From positions 1-64,000 of the forward strand of contig JADGFI010000035.1 of the NCBI GenBank assembly GCA_016743945.1: a stretch of 64,000 nt of DNA, written 5' to 3'. Below, piece by piece: positions 19,125-27,875 of the stretch (positions are counted from its first letter, which is position 1; every line of letters starts with the position of its first letter). The DNA comes from Desulfobacteraceae bacterium (GTDB lineage: Bacteria; Desulfobacterota; Desulfobacteria; Desulfobacterales; Desulfobacteraceae). The notes beneath the pieces are model-generated. The model did not search any database and was not told where the DNA came from. It worked only from the letters and a program-made list of their open reading frames with translations. The position numbers were made by a program, and so were the translations under genes.

Positions 19125-19784
19125 TTAATCCTTTTGCGTGTGGGATCTTGACGCATACACTCCCACCAGCCTTGCAATCAGCACCGTCAGATAAATCTGT
19201 CCGATCAAGGCTTCAGAGATGGCCATGGTTTTGGCCTGGTCAGAGATCGGCACCACGTCCCCATACCCCAGGGTGGTGAGGGTCACAAAACTAAAATATT
19301 TCATAACAGAGGGGTCTGTCATGATTCGGTCACTGGATATGGAAAAGGATCCCGGTGAGAGTATTTCCAGCACCAAAAATGATTTTGCAAAAAACAGGGC
19401 CACAAACAGATAGGCTACAATAGATGCAGAGAGGATATCCCGTGTAATGACAGGTGCTTGAAAAACAAGCCACACAATAATAAAGACCATAAAAAAATTG
19501 AACACTGCCTGGAGCGCCGTTCCAGCCAACAATATTTCAGCGGAATTGTCCGGTAAGTGGAGCCAGAGAAGGACAAGGCAGGGCAGTACCAGCAGGATAA
19601 CGACAAACCGGCTTTTTTTTTCCCGGGACAGGGTGAGGATGGCAGACACCATGACAGCAGAAAATATGATGTCCAAAAAAAAACTTTCATTTATGACCTG
19701 TGCAAAAAACGGGGTTGCAACCACGTAGATCAGAAGTAATCCCAACAAAATGGTGAATTTTTCTTTGAAAAAAAAATTAATCAC
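19125..19784 (-). CDS. potassium-channel-like membrane protein
   Basis: The 219-aa protein has about six hydrophobic segments. The last two flank a pore loop with the K+ selectivity filter TLGYGD (about residues 171-176). The full context VTLTTLGYGDVVP is typical of two-pore-helix ion channels (Ion_trans_2). No cytoplasmic RCK domain is present, so gating is unclear. The start is GTG at 19784, directly followed by a T-rich stretch. It appears to be a single gene. Confidence 0.88.
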   Translation of the reverse strand: MINFFFKEKFTILLGLLLIYVVATPFFAQVINESFFLDIIFSAVMVSAILTLSREKKSRFVVILLVLPCLVLLWLHLPDNSAEILLAGTALQAVFNFFMVFIIVWLVFQAPVITRDILSASIVAYLFVALFFAKSFLVLEILSPGSFSISSDRIMTDPSVMKYFSFVTLTTLGYGDVVPISDQAKTMAISEALIGQIYLTVLIARLVGVYASRSHTQKD

Positions 19785-19881
19785 GGTTTTAGTTCTCAGT
19801 TTAAAGAGGTTAAAGAGTTAAAATATTTTGTTTATACCTTCAATATTCCAAGCAGAATGGGAAAGTCAAGGCTTATGGAGG

Positions 19882-20823
19882 TCAGCCCCGAAAAATATCA
19901 GAAAATTTTTGTTCGTCCATGGAATGGATCTGATCTGCCAGGCCGGCCAACTCAAGGTAATTGTTTTTTTTGCCTGGGGAGGGATAGCGCAGATTATATT
20001 GCCGGAATCGCCAGAAGGAAGCTGCTACGGCCGCATATTCCATGAATATCTTTAATTGTTTTTTTTCAGGGCTGGCCAGGGGGCAGACCTGTTCATATCC
20101 TTTCACAAGCTGTTTTATCCGATCCATGGAAAATTTTTTGTTTTGGGCGCAGCACCCCACCGTCGCCATGCCCATGTCATAGAGTTTGTAATAGGCGCAG
20201 GCTTCTTCAAAGTCCAGGATGGCCACCAGGGTGTTGTTTGAAAACAAAAGATTGTCCCAGAAAATATCCCCATGGATAAATCCCCTGGCCATGGTCTTGT
20301 CAATGGCGGTTAACAAAAATTCTTTTTTTTGCCGAAGCCAGTTCACAAAGGGGTGTAAAATGCCAACACCAAAGAGTTCTTCAAAGGATTCCAATCCATA
20401 GGGGAATTGTTTCGGCAGGTCCGGAGGCGGTTTCAGGGCGTGGAGCTTTGCCATGGCATTACCCACCTGGATAAGCATCCCGTAGGAAAGGTCCCGGCAG
20501 ACTTCCCCGGTTAAGAACTCTTTTATATACACAGGTTTTGTTTCATGAAGGATAAACGGAGACCCTTTTTGGGTGACAATCAGCCGGGTGCAGGGAAACC
20601 CATGGGCCTCAAGATATGTCAAAACACGTGTCAGACAGTGGATGTCATCCTGATTTTTTTCGTCACACACCGACAGGGTAAAGGTCCCTGTCTGGGTTGA
20701 GATTTTCATGCTGGAGTTGGCCTGGCCCCCGTCCAGGAGCGTCATGGACTTAAATTCTCCCAGATTGTATTGGGCAATTAATTCTTTTATTATTTTGAGG
20801 GTCAGCTTAGTATAATCAGCCAT
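19882..20823 (-). CDS. thrB: homoserine kinase, APH-fold (type II)
   Basis: The 313-aa phosphotransferase has the APH/choline-kinase fold. The catalytic loop is HGDIFWDN (H184-N191) and the metal-binding motif is DFE (D204-E206). I place the start at ATG 20823 (MADYTKLTLK), which overlaps the thrC stop by 8 bp; the longer frame to 20925 would lie entirely inside thrC. Homoserine kinase makes O-phosphohomoserine, the substrate of threonine synthase, encoded just upstream, so the pair completes threonine synthesis from homoserine. The family is broad, and the assignment relies on this coupling. Confidence 0.87.
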   Translation of the reverse strand: MADYTKLTLKIIKELIAQYNLGEFKSMTLLDGGQANSSMKISTQTGTFTLSVCDEKNQDDIHCLTRVLTYLEAHGFPCTRLIVTQKGSPFILHETKPVYIKEFLTGEVCRDLSYGMLIQVGNAMAKLHALKPPPDLPKQFPYGLESFEELFGVGILHPFVNWLRQKKEFLLTAIDKTMARGFIHGDIFWDNLLFSNNTLVAILDFEEACAYYKLYDMGMATVGCCAQNKKFSMDRIKQLVKGYEQVCPLASPEKKQLKIFMEYAAVAASFWRFRQYNLRYPSPGKKNNYLELAGLADQIHSMDEQKFSDIFRG

Positions 20824-22321
20824 GAATGCCTTCTTTTCCTGCCGCTTCGTCCTTTGTTGCCTTGTTTTTTTTTGTTTGGTTTTCAATAGCGCGGACCAGG
20901 GTAGATTCCAGGTGCTCACAGTCACAGATCCGAAGTTTTTCGCAGACCTTTGATGCCTTGATCAGGGAGGGATGAAAGGCTTGGGCCGGCAGGTCCGGGC
21001 CCAGGGCCCTGGCGGTTATCTCCGGGAATTTGGCGGGATGGGCCGTGGCAAGGCAGATGATCCGGGTATCAGAAGCATAGGTTTCTCGCAGGGTTCTGGC
21101 CGCGGCCATTGCCACCGCCCCATGGGGGTCCAGCAGATAGGGCGTTTCTGCCCTGAAGTTTTTTCGGATGGTCATCAAGGTGTCCGGGTCTGATATGGAC
21201 ACAGAGGTAAATCCGTTTTGAATGGCAGCGGCACTCTCCTTGTCCAAATGAAGCGCCCCGGTTTGTTGAAACTGGTCCATCCAGGCGACGATTTTTTCAG
21301 GGTCACACCCGGTGGTGAAGTATAAAAAGCGCCAGAAATTATAGGGCACCACAATATCAATGGCCGAAGAAAGGGTTTGCTTTAGATCCTCTTTCCTGAA
21401 AATACCCGTTGAAAAGGCAGTGTGAAGGGCTTTGTTGGCATTGTTGGCGCAGATAAAACCTGTCACGGGAAGCCCCATTTCCCTTGCCAGGTATCCGGCA
21501 AAGAGGTTGCCAAAGGCCCCGGAGGGGACCGAGAAAACAACGGGGTCGCCACTGGTGCCGCAGGTTTGAAAATATCCGTAAAAATAATGGATTGACTGGA
21601 CCATGACCCGGCACCAGTTGATGGAATTGACACTGGACAGGTTCAGTCTTTTTTTGAGCATCGGGTCGGCAAAGAGTTTTGCCACCACAAGGTCCAGATC
21701 ATCACCGCCGTCGGTACAGTTTTCAACCCCCATCGGATGGACATTGGCTGCCCCAAGGGTGGTCATCTGCCGTTCTTGTTCCCGGGTGATCATTCCCTTT
21801 GGATAGAGGGGCCAGCAGTCAATGGTTTTTTTGCCTGCTGCGGCATGGGCAGCGGCAGGGCCGGTATCCCCGGTGGTGGCCAGCACCAGGGTCAGCCGTT
21901 CATTTTTTTTTTGGAGCAGATAATCCATGGTATTGATCAAAAACCCCATGGCAATATCCTTAAACGAGAGGGTGGGGCCATGGAATAACTCCATGATGAA
22001 CAGGGACGGGTCTGTACAACAGGATTTTACGGGTGAAATATCCGGGTGTTCAAAGCTGGCAAAGCTTGTGTCGATTAATTGGCGCAGATCCTTTTTGGGG
22101 ATAATGTCAGGATCTATGAACAGGGAAAGGATTTCAAAGGCCAGGTCTGTATAGCACAGCCCTGAAAGAGCCCTGAGCTGTTCACAAGAAATTTTGGGGA
22201 TGGTTTGGGGGACAAAAAGGCCGCCATCACTGGCAAATCCCTGGAGCAGGGCTTCATCAAAATTCACGGGGTCAATGCCGCCCCGGGTGCTTATATACTG
22301 GATCATTGTTTTTCTTGACAT
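20816..22321 (-). CDS. thrC: threonine synthase
   Basis: The 501-aa PLP enzyme starts with MIQYISTRGG and carries the SDGGLFVP block. The PLP lysine is K121 in FHGPTLSFKD. The NSINWCRVMVQ and VPSGAFGNLFAGY motifs are typical of the longer threonine synthases. It converts O-phosphohomoserine to threonine and phosphate. It is translationally coupled to the downstream homoserine kinase gene. An AT-rich 30-bp inverted repeat lies 65-95 bp upstream. Confidence 0.95.
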   Translation of the reverse strand: MSRKTMIQYISTRGGIDPVNFDEALLQGFASDGGLFVPQTIPKISCEQLRALSGLCYTDLAFEILSLFIDPDIIPKKDLRQLIDTSFASFEHPDISPVKSCCTDPSLFIMELFHGPTLSFKDIAMGFLINTMDYLLQKKNERLTLVLATTGDTGPAAAHAAAGKKTIDCWPLYPKGMITREQERQMTTLGAANVHPMGVENCTDGGDDLDLVVAKLFADPMLKKRLNLSSVNSINWCRVMVQSIHYFYGYFQTCGTSGDPVVFSVPSGAFGNLFAGYLAREMGLPVTGFICANNANKALHTAFSTGIFRKEDLKQTLSSAIDIVVPYNFWRFLYFTTGCDPEKIVAWMDQFQQTGALHLDKESAAAIQNGFTSVSISDPDTLMTIRKNFRAETPYLLDPHGAVAMAAARTLRETYASDTRIICLATAHPAKFPEITARALGPDLPAQAFHPSLIKASKVCEKLRICDCEHLESTLVRAIENQTKKNKATKDEAAGKEGIHG

Positions 22322-22385
22322 AAAATTTTAACTACAGTCCCCAAAGGTGATTGTCAATAGATTAGAAAAAACCATCCTTCCATTT

Positions 22386-22415
22386 ATTCTTTAAAAAGTA
22401 TAGATTTTAAAGAAT
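22386..22415. repeat. 30-bp inverted repeat upstream of thrC
   Basis: Perfect 11-bp arms ATTCTTTAAAA (22386-22396) and TTTTAAAGAAT (22405-22415) are separated by 8 bp. It lies in the short region between divergent thrC and the DUF503 stump. No T-run makes it a clear terminator. It could be an operator or, given the AT content, part of the promoter. Confidence 0.5.
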
Positions 22416-22446
22416 AACTATTTTAACAATAGTCAAGGGAAATGTC

Positions 22447-22535
22447 ATGGTGGTCGGGACTGGCAAAATCAAATTTAAACTTTGTGGTGTTGGTTCATTA
22501 AAGGAAAAACGCAGTATCGTTAAATCCATTAACAC
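22447..22535 (+). pseudogene. 5' stump of a DUF503 (YlxP-like) gene
   Basis: The first 27-29 codons read MVVGTGKIKFKLCGVGSLKEKRSIVKSI, which closely fits the N-terminus of DUF503/YlxP-like proteins (MVVG..., then SLKEKRxVVKSI). After that the similarity stops. The frame continues as unrelated sequence antisense to the end of the MFS gene, which terminates at 22554. An intact member has about 90-100 residues. It therefore looks like a gene truncated by a deletion or rearrangement that brought in the MFS gene. Confidence 0.65.
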
Positions 22536-22553
22536 AGGGATATCGAAAACAGA

Positions 22554-23801
22554 TTATTTTTTAAGTCCGGCAACCCAGAACCAGGCCAGGGCCGCAAGTT
22601 GGCAGCAAACAAGGGTCAGTAATCCTGCTTTGTATCCGGCAGGGTCATAATTGCCTGAAGCAGTTATTTCCCAGCAATTGATGATGGCGCCAATGGCCCA
22701 TTGAACACAAAATGCCGCCACAAAAACCATCATGTTAATGCTGGTGGTGACCCGGCCGGAAAGGTTTTTGGGAAATCCCAGGGTTAAGGCGGTATAGGAG
22801 AGGATGCCCGAGGTTCCGAAAAAACCAAAAAGAACAAGAATCAGTGGGGCCGGCAGGGGAACAGCAAAGGTGAGCATGGCCTGGACCCCTATAAAAATGC
22901 CCATGCCGGTGACGGCTGTTGTGAGCACTGGTATTCCCCTGAGAGCCAGCTTTTCCGCCAAAAATCCCAGGGAGATAAACCCCGTGATCATGGCCAGGGC
23001 AGACCAGGATAAAATGGTGGCGACTTGGTTTTTGGGGACATTTGCCACATCCCTGAGCCAGGGACCGGCCCACAACCCCTGGAGGGCGATATAGCCAGAT
23101 TGAGACAGGGTGGTCAAAGGGGCGATGCGCCAGAAAGCCGGGCTTTTAAATACCTGGAATATTCCGGTGACCTGGGAGGTGATTTTTTCGGGGTTTGTCG
23201 TTTTTTTTTGTGGGACCATCAGAAAAACGGCCAGGGCAATGGCAAAGGATAAAAGGGCCAGGGCCCAGAAAAGTCCCCGCCAGTCTGTAAAGTGCAGGGC
23301 CCAGGCAACGGGGGTGGTGGCGGCAAGGGCTCCAAGTCCGCCGGCAGCCATCTGAAACCCGTTGATCCGGGACAAGATGGTCCCGGGAAACCAGATCACA
23401 TAGGATTTAAAGGCTGCCATGAGACAGGCGGAGACCCCGAATCCGATAAAGGCCCGGCCGATAATTACCCCGGTCAAGGTGTGGGATACGGCAAAAATAA
23501 TGGCCCCTGTCCCGGCAAACAAGAGGAGAAACGATTCTACCATTCTGGGGCCGAATCGATCCAAAAGTATTCCCAAGGGCAGTTGGGAAGAGGCAAAGGC
23601 AATGAAATAGGTCGCGGTCAAAAGTCCCAGTTCAGAAGGATCAAGGTTAAGATCTGCCACAAGATCCGGCGCAATGACCGCATTCACCACCCGAAAGAGA
23701 TAGGAGAGAAAATAGCCAAAAGCAAAGGGGATAAAAATTCGAAGGGTTGAACCGATGCGGGCTCGACCAATGCGAGAGCGAGAGGGGGGAAACGTCTTCA
23801 T
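22554..23801 (-). CDS. major facilitator superfamily transporter
   Basis: The 415-aa protein has about twelve membrane segments. The cytoplasmic loop motif GILLDRFGPR lies between TM2 and TM3 and its counterpart SLGFLAEKLALRG in the second half, both typical of MFS carriers. The opening FAFGYFLSYLFRVVNAVIAPDL resembles the nitrate/nitrite or sugar-phosphate-like branches, but the substrate cannot be told. The basic N-terminus is rich in Arg and Ser. It points towards the DUF503 stump and has no obvious operon partner. Confidence 0.88.
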   Translation of the reverse strand: MKTFPPSRSRIGRARIGSTLRIFIPFAFGYFLSYLFRVVNAVIAPDLVADLNLDPSELGLLTATYFIAFASSQLPLGILLDRFGPRMVESFLLLFAGTGAIIFAVSHTLTGVIIGRAFIGFGVSACLMAAFKSYVIWFPGTILSRINGFQMAAGGLGALAATTPVAWALHFTDWRGLFWALALLSFAIALAVFLMVPQKKTTNPEKITSQVTGIFQVFKSPAFWRIAPLTTLSQSGYIALQGLWAGPWLRDVANVPKNQVATILSWSALAMITGFISLGFLAEKLALRGIPVLTTAVTGMGIFIGVQAMLTFAVPLPAPLILVLFGFFGTSGILSYTALTLGFPKNLSGRVTTSINMMVFVAAFCVQWAIGAIINCWEITASGNYDPAGYKAGLLTLVCCQLAALAWFWVAGLKK

Positions 23802-23971
23802 ATCAGGTTGTTCCAGTTACAGGTTATGCAAATTTGGGGGTATCCAAATACAAGATTCAAATATAGCTTGCAATCGCATTGTTCATACCATAAATCAATT
23901 TAAACTGGAAATGGAATCATCATGTGTTTAAAAGAGTTTCATCAACTTTTTCATATATAAAGGAAGGATTA

Positions 23972-25171
23972 ATGTTTAAAAACATAAAATTTAATCGAAT
24001 GGAGATAGCGGGGTCTTTGGGAGACCTTGGTGCATTATTGCCAATAGCCATTGCAATGGTTCTTGTAAATGGACTCGATCCGGTCGGATTATTTTTCAGT
24101 ATTGCTCTGTTTTTTATCATTTCCGGGCTCTATTTCGATATCACGGTTCCGGTTCAGCCCATGAAAGTTATTGGCGCCTACGCCATAGCAACCGCCTTAA
24201 CCCCCTCTCAAATATTGGCGTCATCACTTCTAATGGGTATTTTCCTTTTGATAATCGGGCTGACAGGAGCAATTGAAACCATCAAAAAATACACGCCTAT
24301 ATCTGTCATCCGAGGTGTACAATTATCCACCGGCGCAATGTTGATTTCAGGCGGGATCAAGTTTATTATCGGGACATCAAAATTTCAGCTGCTCCAAAAT
24401 GCAGCAGAGCCCTACCTAAGCGTTCAATTTTTTGGTCCAATTCAAGTCGGAATCGTCATCGGTGTGATCGGCGGTATTGTAACCTTTCTTCTGCTGGACA
24501 ATAAAAAATTCCCTGCTGGATTAATCGTTGTTATCGGTGGGCTCATAACCGGTTTAATTCTGGGAGCCAGGCTTGACTTGTCAGAAGGTGGTTTTGGATT
24601 TAATATCCCCCAAATTTTTCCTTTCCCCTTTCCTGAAAAAGCCGATTTTACCTTTGCACTGTTTGCCCTGGTATTGCCCCAACTTCCAATGACAATGGGC
24701 AACGCTGTTCTGGCCTATACTGACTTATCCAAAGAATATTTTAAAGAGAAGTCATCAAAGGTGTCCAATCGCAAAGTATGTATAAGCATGGCATTGGCTA
24801 ATTTTTTAAGTTTTTGCCTGGGGGGGATGCCCCTTTGCCACGGTGCTGGTGGCCTCGCTGCGCATTATCGTTTCGGAGCTCGTACGGCAGGGTCCAACTT
24901 GATAATCGGTTTTCTTATCTTAATATTGGCGTTGACGCTTGGAAATAATATTATAGGTTTTTTTAACCTGCTACCCATGTCTATTCTAGGAATACTCCTC
25001 GTTTTTGCTGGAGCTCAACTGACATTGACGATCATGGACCTTAAAAATCGCAAAGAGTTTTTTGTTGCCACCATGATTCTTGGTATTACCCTGGCCTCAA
25101 ATCTGGCGGTGGGGTTTATCGCAGGAATGGTGATTGCGCATCTGCTCAGGTGGGACAAATTATCTGTTTAA
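23972..25171 (+). CDS. MOT1/SulP-related molybdate or sulfate transporter
   Basis: Starting at ATG 23972 (GGAAGG 7 nt upstream), the product has 399 aa and about ten membrane segments. The conserved GSLGDLGALLPIAIAMV motif near the N-terminus and the VPVQPMKVIGAYAIA motif are hallmarks of the MOT1 family, with the CHGAGGLAAHYRFGART block later. These proteins move molybdate or sulfate. A sulfate-reducing lifestyle makes either anion plausible. The longer frame starting at 23924 has no ribosome-binding site. It is convergent with the MBL-fold gene. Confidence 0.85.
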   Translation: MFKNIKFNRMEIAGSLGDLGALLPIAIAMVLVNGLDPVGLFFSIALFFIISGLYFDITVPVQPMKVIGAYAIATALTPSQILASSLLMGIFLLIIGLTGAIETIKKYTPISVIRGVQLSTGAMLISGGIKFIIGTSKFQLLQNAAEPYLSVQFFGPIQVGIVIGVIGGIVTFLLLDNKKFPAGLIVVIGGLITGLILGARLDLSEGGFGFNIPQIFPFPFPEKADFTFALFALVLPQLPMTMGNAVLAYTDLSKEYFKEKSSKVSNRKVCISMALANFLSFCLGGMPLCHGAGGLAAHYRFGARTAGSNLIIGFLILILALTLGNNIIGFFNLLPMSILGILLVFAGAQLTLTIMDLKNRKEFFVATMILGITLASNLAVGFIAGMVIAHLLRWDKLSV

Positions 25172-25238
25172 TAATCGGCCTTAGGCAAGCCATGTTGTTT
25201 GCCAACCGATGCGCAGGAATTAAATGTGTTGACCTGCC

Positions 25239-26531
25239 TTATCCGAGGTTATAGGTTTTCCCCTGCTCCACCAGAGGCAGAGGCGCATTGGCAAGAAAGG
25301 GAGTGTGATAACCCAGGACCTGGCCTGAAATGGATTGGGCTAATTTTTCAAGAGATTTCCAATGGGTATGGACACTATTGGGATTGTCAAAATCCACTTC
25401 ATGGAATACAAGATCACAAGAGGCAAACCACTGGGGGAGAAGTTCCTCCCGGTTGACAAGATTATTGATACGGTCATCGAATTTGGTGTCTCCGGAAAAA
25501 CCAAAGGATTTCCCCCCTCCTGTGAATTTCAGGCCCAATGTGCCATAGGGCAGAAAATGGTGATTCCAGCGGCATTCCACGTCAATTGAGCCCAGGCTCA
25601 GTTTTTTTCCAGGAAAAATAGGAATCAGGCGGATCAATTGAGAAAAATCCGGGCACAGGGGAGTGAATTGATTTTCCAGGACTTCATAAATGCTGGGAGC
25701 TGTTATCAGATTTATGGGATGTCCTGTTTTTTCTGCCCGTTTCAGGCAGGCGGAAAAGCCTTGAATATGGTCTTCATGGTTGTGCGTAATGATAATATGG
25801 GTGATATCATCCCAGTGGACCTGATGTTGGGCGAGGCTGTGGGCAGGGTATCCGCATGGATCGATCCAAACCACCTTATTTTCGAAACGGACAAGGCAAC
25901 TTGTAACGGTTCCCACAAATCCGTTTCCTGTTCCAATGGCTTTTATTTCAAGGGATGGCCGGTTATGTGAATCCCTGTCCACTTTTTTGAGCGTGGTTTC
26001 AACCAGCGCATCGGGATCGTAAGAGGCCCCAAGTTCATTCTGGTTGTAAAGGGATCTGCCCTGATCGGTCAGGATGATATTCTGATTTTCAATTAAAATT
26101 GTCAGAGAACCATTTTCATAGACAGGGGCGGCAGGTTGCCGGTCAAACCATTTTTTCAGCCACCGCTTTTTGACAATATTGATGCGATTTTGGTCAAAGA
26201 AAAAAGAAAAGGTCTCGTCAAGGTGTCGGTAAATGAGATTTAAGTCTTCCGGGGCACCGACATAGGCTCTTTTAATGCTGCCTTTTACCTGGGCATTCCA
26301 TAATACAAATTCCTCTCCTGTATGATTATCCCCTGCCATGGACCCTTTCCAGGGAGGTACGACGACGATTTCCTCTCTGAATCCATGAAAATTTAACAGC
26401 TTGGAAATGTCCGGCATACTTCCTATCCGGACCACCCCTTTAGATGTCTTCACAAGATCGACATGCATGCCGAAATGTTCAATACGTTTTACCCGACTGT
26501 TTAACCGGTTTAAAGCACTAATCTGCATCAT
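25239..26531 (-). CDS. metallo-beta-lactamase-fold hydrolase with an extra N-terminal region
   Basis: The 430-aa protein has its catalytic fold in the second half. It contains THNHEDH (the HxHxDH metal site), WNHHF, FSGDTKFDD and a final GYHTPF block, as in the RNase Z/phosphodiesterase-like branch of the superfamily. The first about 190 residues are not part of that fold and are unassigned. AGGAGT precedes the ATG by 5 nt. A LacI-type operator lies 19 bp upstream, between a TTGCAA/TATAAC promoter and the start, so it is probably repressed by the divergently encoded LacI-family protein. A phosphodiester substrate is an inference from the neighbours. Confidence 0.8.
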   Translation of the reverse strand: MMQISALNRLNSRVKRIEHFGMHVDLVKTSKGVVRIGSMPDISKLLNFHGFREEIVVVPPWKGSMAGDNHTGEEFVLWNAQVKGSIKRAYVGAPEDLNLIYRHLDETFSFFFDQNRINIVKKRWLKKWFDRQPAAPVYENGSLTILIENQNIILTDQGRSLYNQNELGASYDPDALVETTLKKVDRDSHNRPSLEIKAIGTGNGFVGTVTSCLVRFENKVVWIDPCGYPAHSLAQHQVHWDDITHIIITHNHEDHIQGFSACLKRAEKTGHPINLITAPSIYEVLENQFTPLCPDFSQLIRLIPIFPGKKLSLGSIDVECRWNHHFLPYGTLGLKFTGGGKSFGFSGDTKFDDRINNLVNREELLPQWFASCDLVFHEVDFDNPNSVHTHWKSLEKLAQSISGQVLGYHTPFLANAPLPLVEQGKTYNLG

Positions 26532-26549
26532 GTTGACTCCTATAGCGAA

Positions 26550-26600
26550 TGTAATCGTTTGCAGTGCTGTGTTATATTATGAAACGAATCATGATTGCAA
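26550..26600 (-). promoter_or_regulatory. promoter and operator of the MBL-fold gene
   Basis: On the minus strand, TTGCAA (26595-26600) and TATAAC (26571-26576) are 18 bp apart. Downstream, at 26550-26563, lies TGTAATCGTTTGCA (plus-strand reading), which matches the second site before the LacI-family gene in 13 of 14 bases. A site between -10 and the start codon fits repression. Confidence 0.65.
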
Positions 26601-26686
26601 CTCCTAAATGTTTTCGCGCTTTTATGCTTAAAATCTTTAGAATTTAAGCATATTACAAATAACTATACCGCATTTTAAAAAAACGA

Positions 26687-26737
26687 TTGACATCGTATGT
26701 GAAAATTAATTACAAGGATGTAATCGTTTACAAGGAG
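26687..26737 (+). promoter_or_regulatory. promoter and operator of the LacI-family gene
   Basis: TTGACA (26687-26692) is followed 18 bp later by TACAAG, a -10-like box (26711-26716). The near-palindrome TGTAATCGTTTACA (26719-26732), centred on CG, follows directly. It ends one base before the AGGAG ribosome-binding site, so a bound repressor would block both transcription and access to the start. The central CG with flanking TGTAA/TTACA is the usual shape for LacI-family sites. Autoregulation is likely. Confidence 0.7.
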
Positions 26738-26742
26738 ATCTC

Positions 26743-27744
26743 ATGAGTACCATACTTGATGTCGCAAAATTAGCCGGTGTTTCCACCGCAACGGTATCCA
26801 GGGTGATCAATTTGCCTCAGACAGTCCGGGAATCCACCCGGAAAAAAGTTCAACATGCCATGGGGGTATGCAATTATAAGTACAATGCCCTTGCCCGGGG
26901 ATTTGCTACCAAGAAGACCAATACGATCGGCCTGATCATCCCCAATATTAATAACCCTGTATTTGCCGAATCCACAAGAGGGGTTCAAGATTATGCCGAC
27001 AGCAATAAAACACAGATCATTTTGGGAAATACCTATTATCAGTATGAGAAGGAAGAGGGGTTAATAAATACCCTGAGGGAAAAACAGGTGGATGGATTCA
27101 TAATCACCACAACCAATCCCAAAAGTATAGTCCTGAACTCATTGGTGGAAGAAAAGGTTCCCTTTGTTTTACTGTACAGTACCCCGAAAAAAGGCGCTTT
27201 CTCCGCTGTGGGAGTCGATAATTTTAAAGGCGGATATTTGGCAACAGAGCATCTTGTTAAACTCGGCCACAAAAGGATTGGCATGATAGCAGGAAAATTT
27301 TCCATATCAGACAGGAGTTTGCATCGCTGGCACGGGTACCGGCAATGTCTTAAAAATTACAACATTGACTATGATAACAAGCTGTTGTTCCAGACGAACT
27401 ATTCACTCGCCGGCGGGAAAGTTTCCATGGAAAAAATGCTTGCTCTCCAGGATCCGCCCACGGCAGTTTTCTGCTCCAATGACTATATGGCGCTTGGGGC
27501 CATGAAAGGGGCAAGGGAATGCGGGTTAAGCCTGCCCCAGGACATGTCCATTGTCGGATTCGACGATATTCAGATTGCATCCTATGTTGTCCCCAGACTG
27601 ACAACGATTCATCAACCGGCATATGAGATGGGAAAGCTGGGGGCAAAGCTTCTTTTTAGCCTCATGGAGGAAAAAACAGGGAAACCGGTTCAAAAGATGC
27701 TGGCGTCATCCCTTGTTGTGAGGGGATCAACCCATGGGGTATAA
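26743..27744 (+). CDS. LacI-family transcriptional regulator
   Basis: The 333-aa protein has the N-terminal helix-turn-helix and hinge (TILDVAKLAGVSTATVSRVI), then a periplasmic-binding-protein-like effector domain (NTIGLIIPNINNPVFAES, FCSNDYMALGA, SIVGFDDIQIASY). Two matching operators, one before its own start and one before the divergent MBL-fold gene, indicate that it controls both. It lies upstream of an ABC importer on the same strand, 131 bp away. No third operator is visible there, so control of the transporter may come through read-through. The ligand is unknown; it is probably the transported compound. Confidence 0.93.
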   Translation: MSTILDVAKLAGVSTATVSRVINLPQTVRESTRKKVQHAMGVCNYKYNALARGFATKKTNTIGLIIPNINNPVFAESTRGVQDYADSNKTQIILGNTYYQYEKEEGLINTLREKQVDGFIITTTNPKSIVLNSLVEEKVPFVLLYSTPKKGAFSAVGVDNFKGGYLATEHLVKLGHKRIGMIAGKFSISDRSLHRWHGYRQCLKNYNIDYDNKLLFQTNYSLAGGKVSMEKMLALQDPPTAVFCSNDYMALGAMKGARECGLSLPQDMSIVGFDDIQIASYVVPRLTTIHQPAYEMGKLGAKLLFSLMEEKTGKPVQKMLASSLVVRGSTHGV

Positions 27745-27875
27745 ATACTTTTATTGGATACAAAAGCGATCCCAATGGAATTAGAAATTAAAGGGAGGGA
27801 ATAAATAGATTGTTTTTAGGTTAAGGTTCCTCGTGTCCTAGTCAATAATTAATAAATGAATAAAGGAGAAATTCA

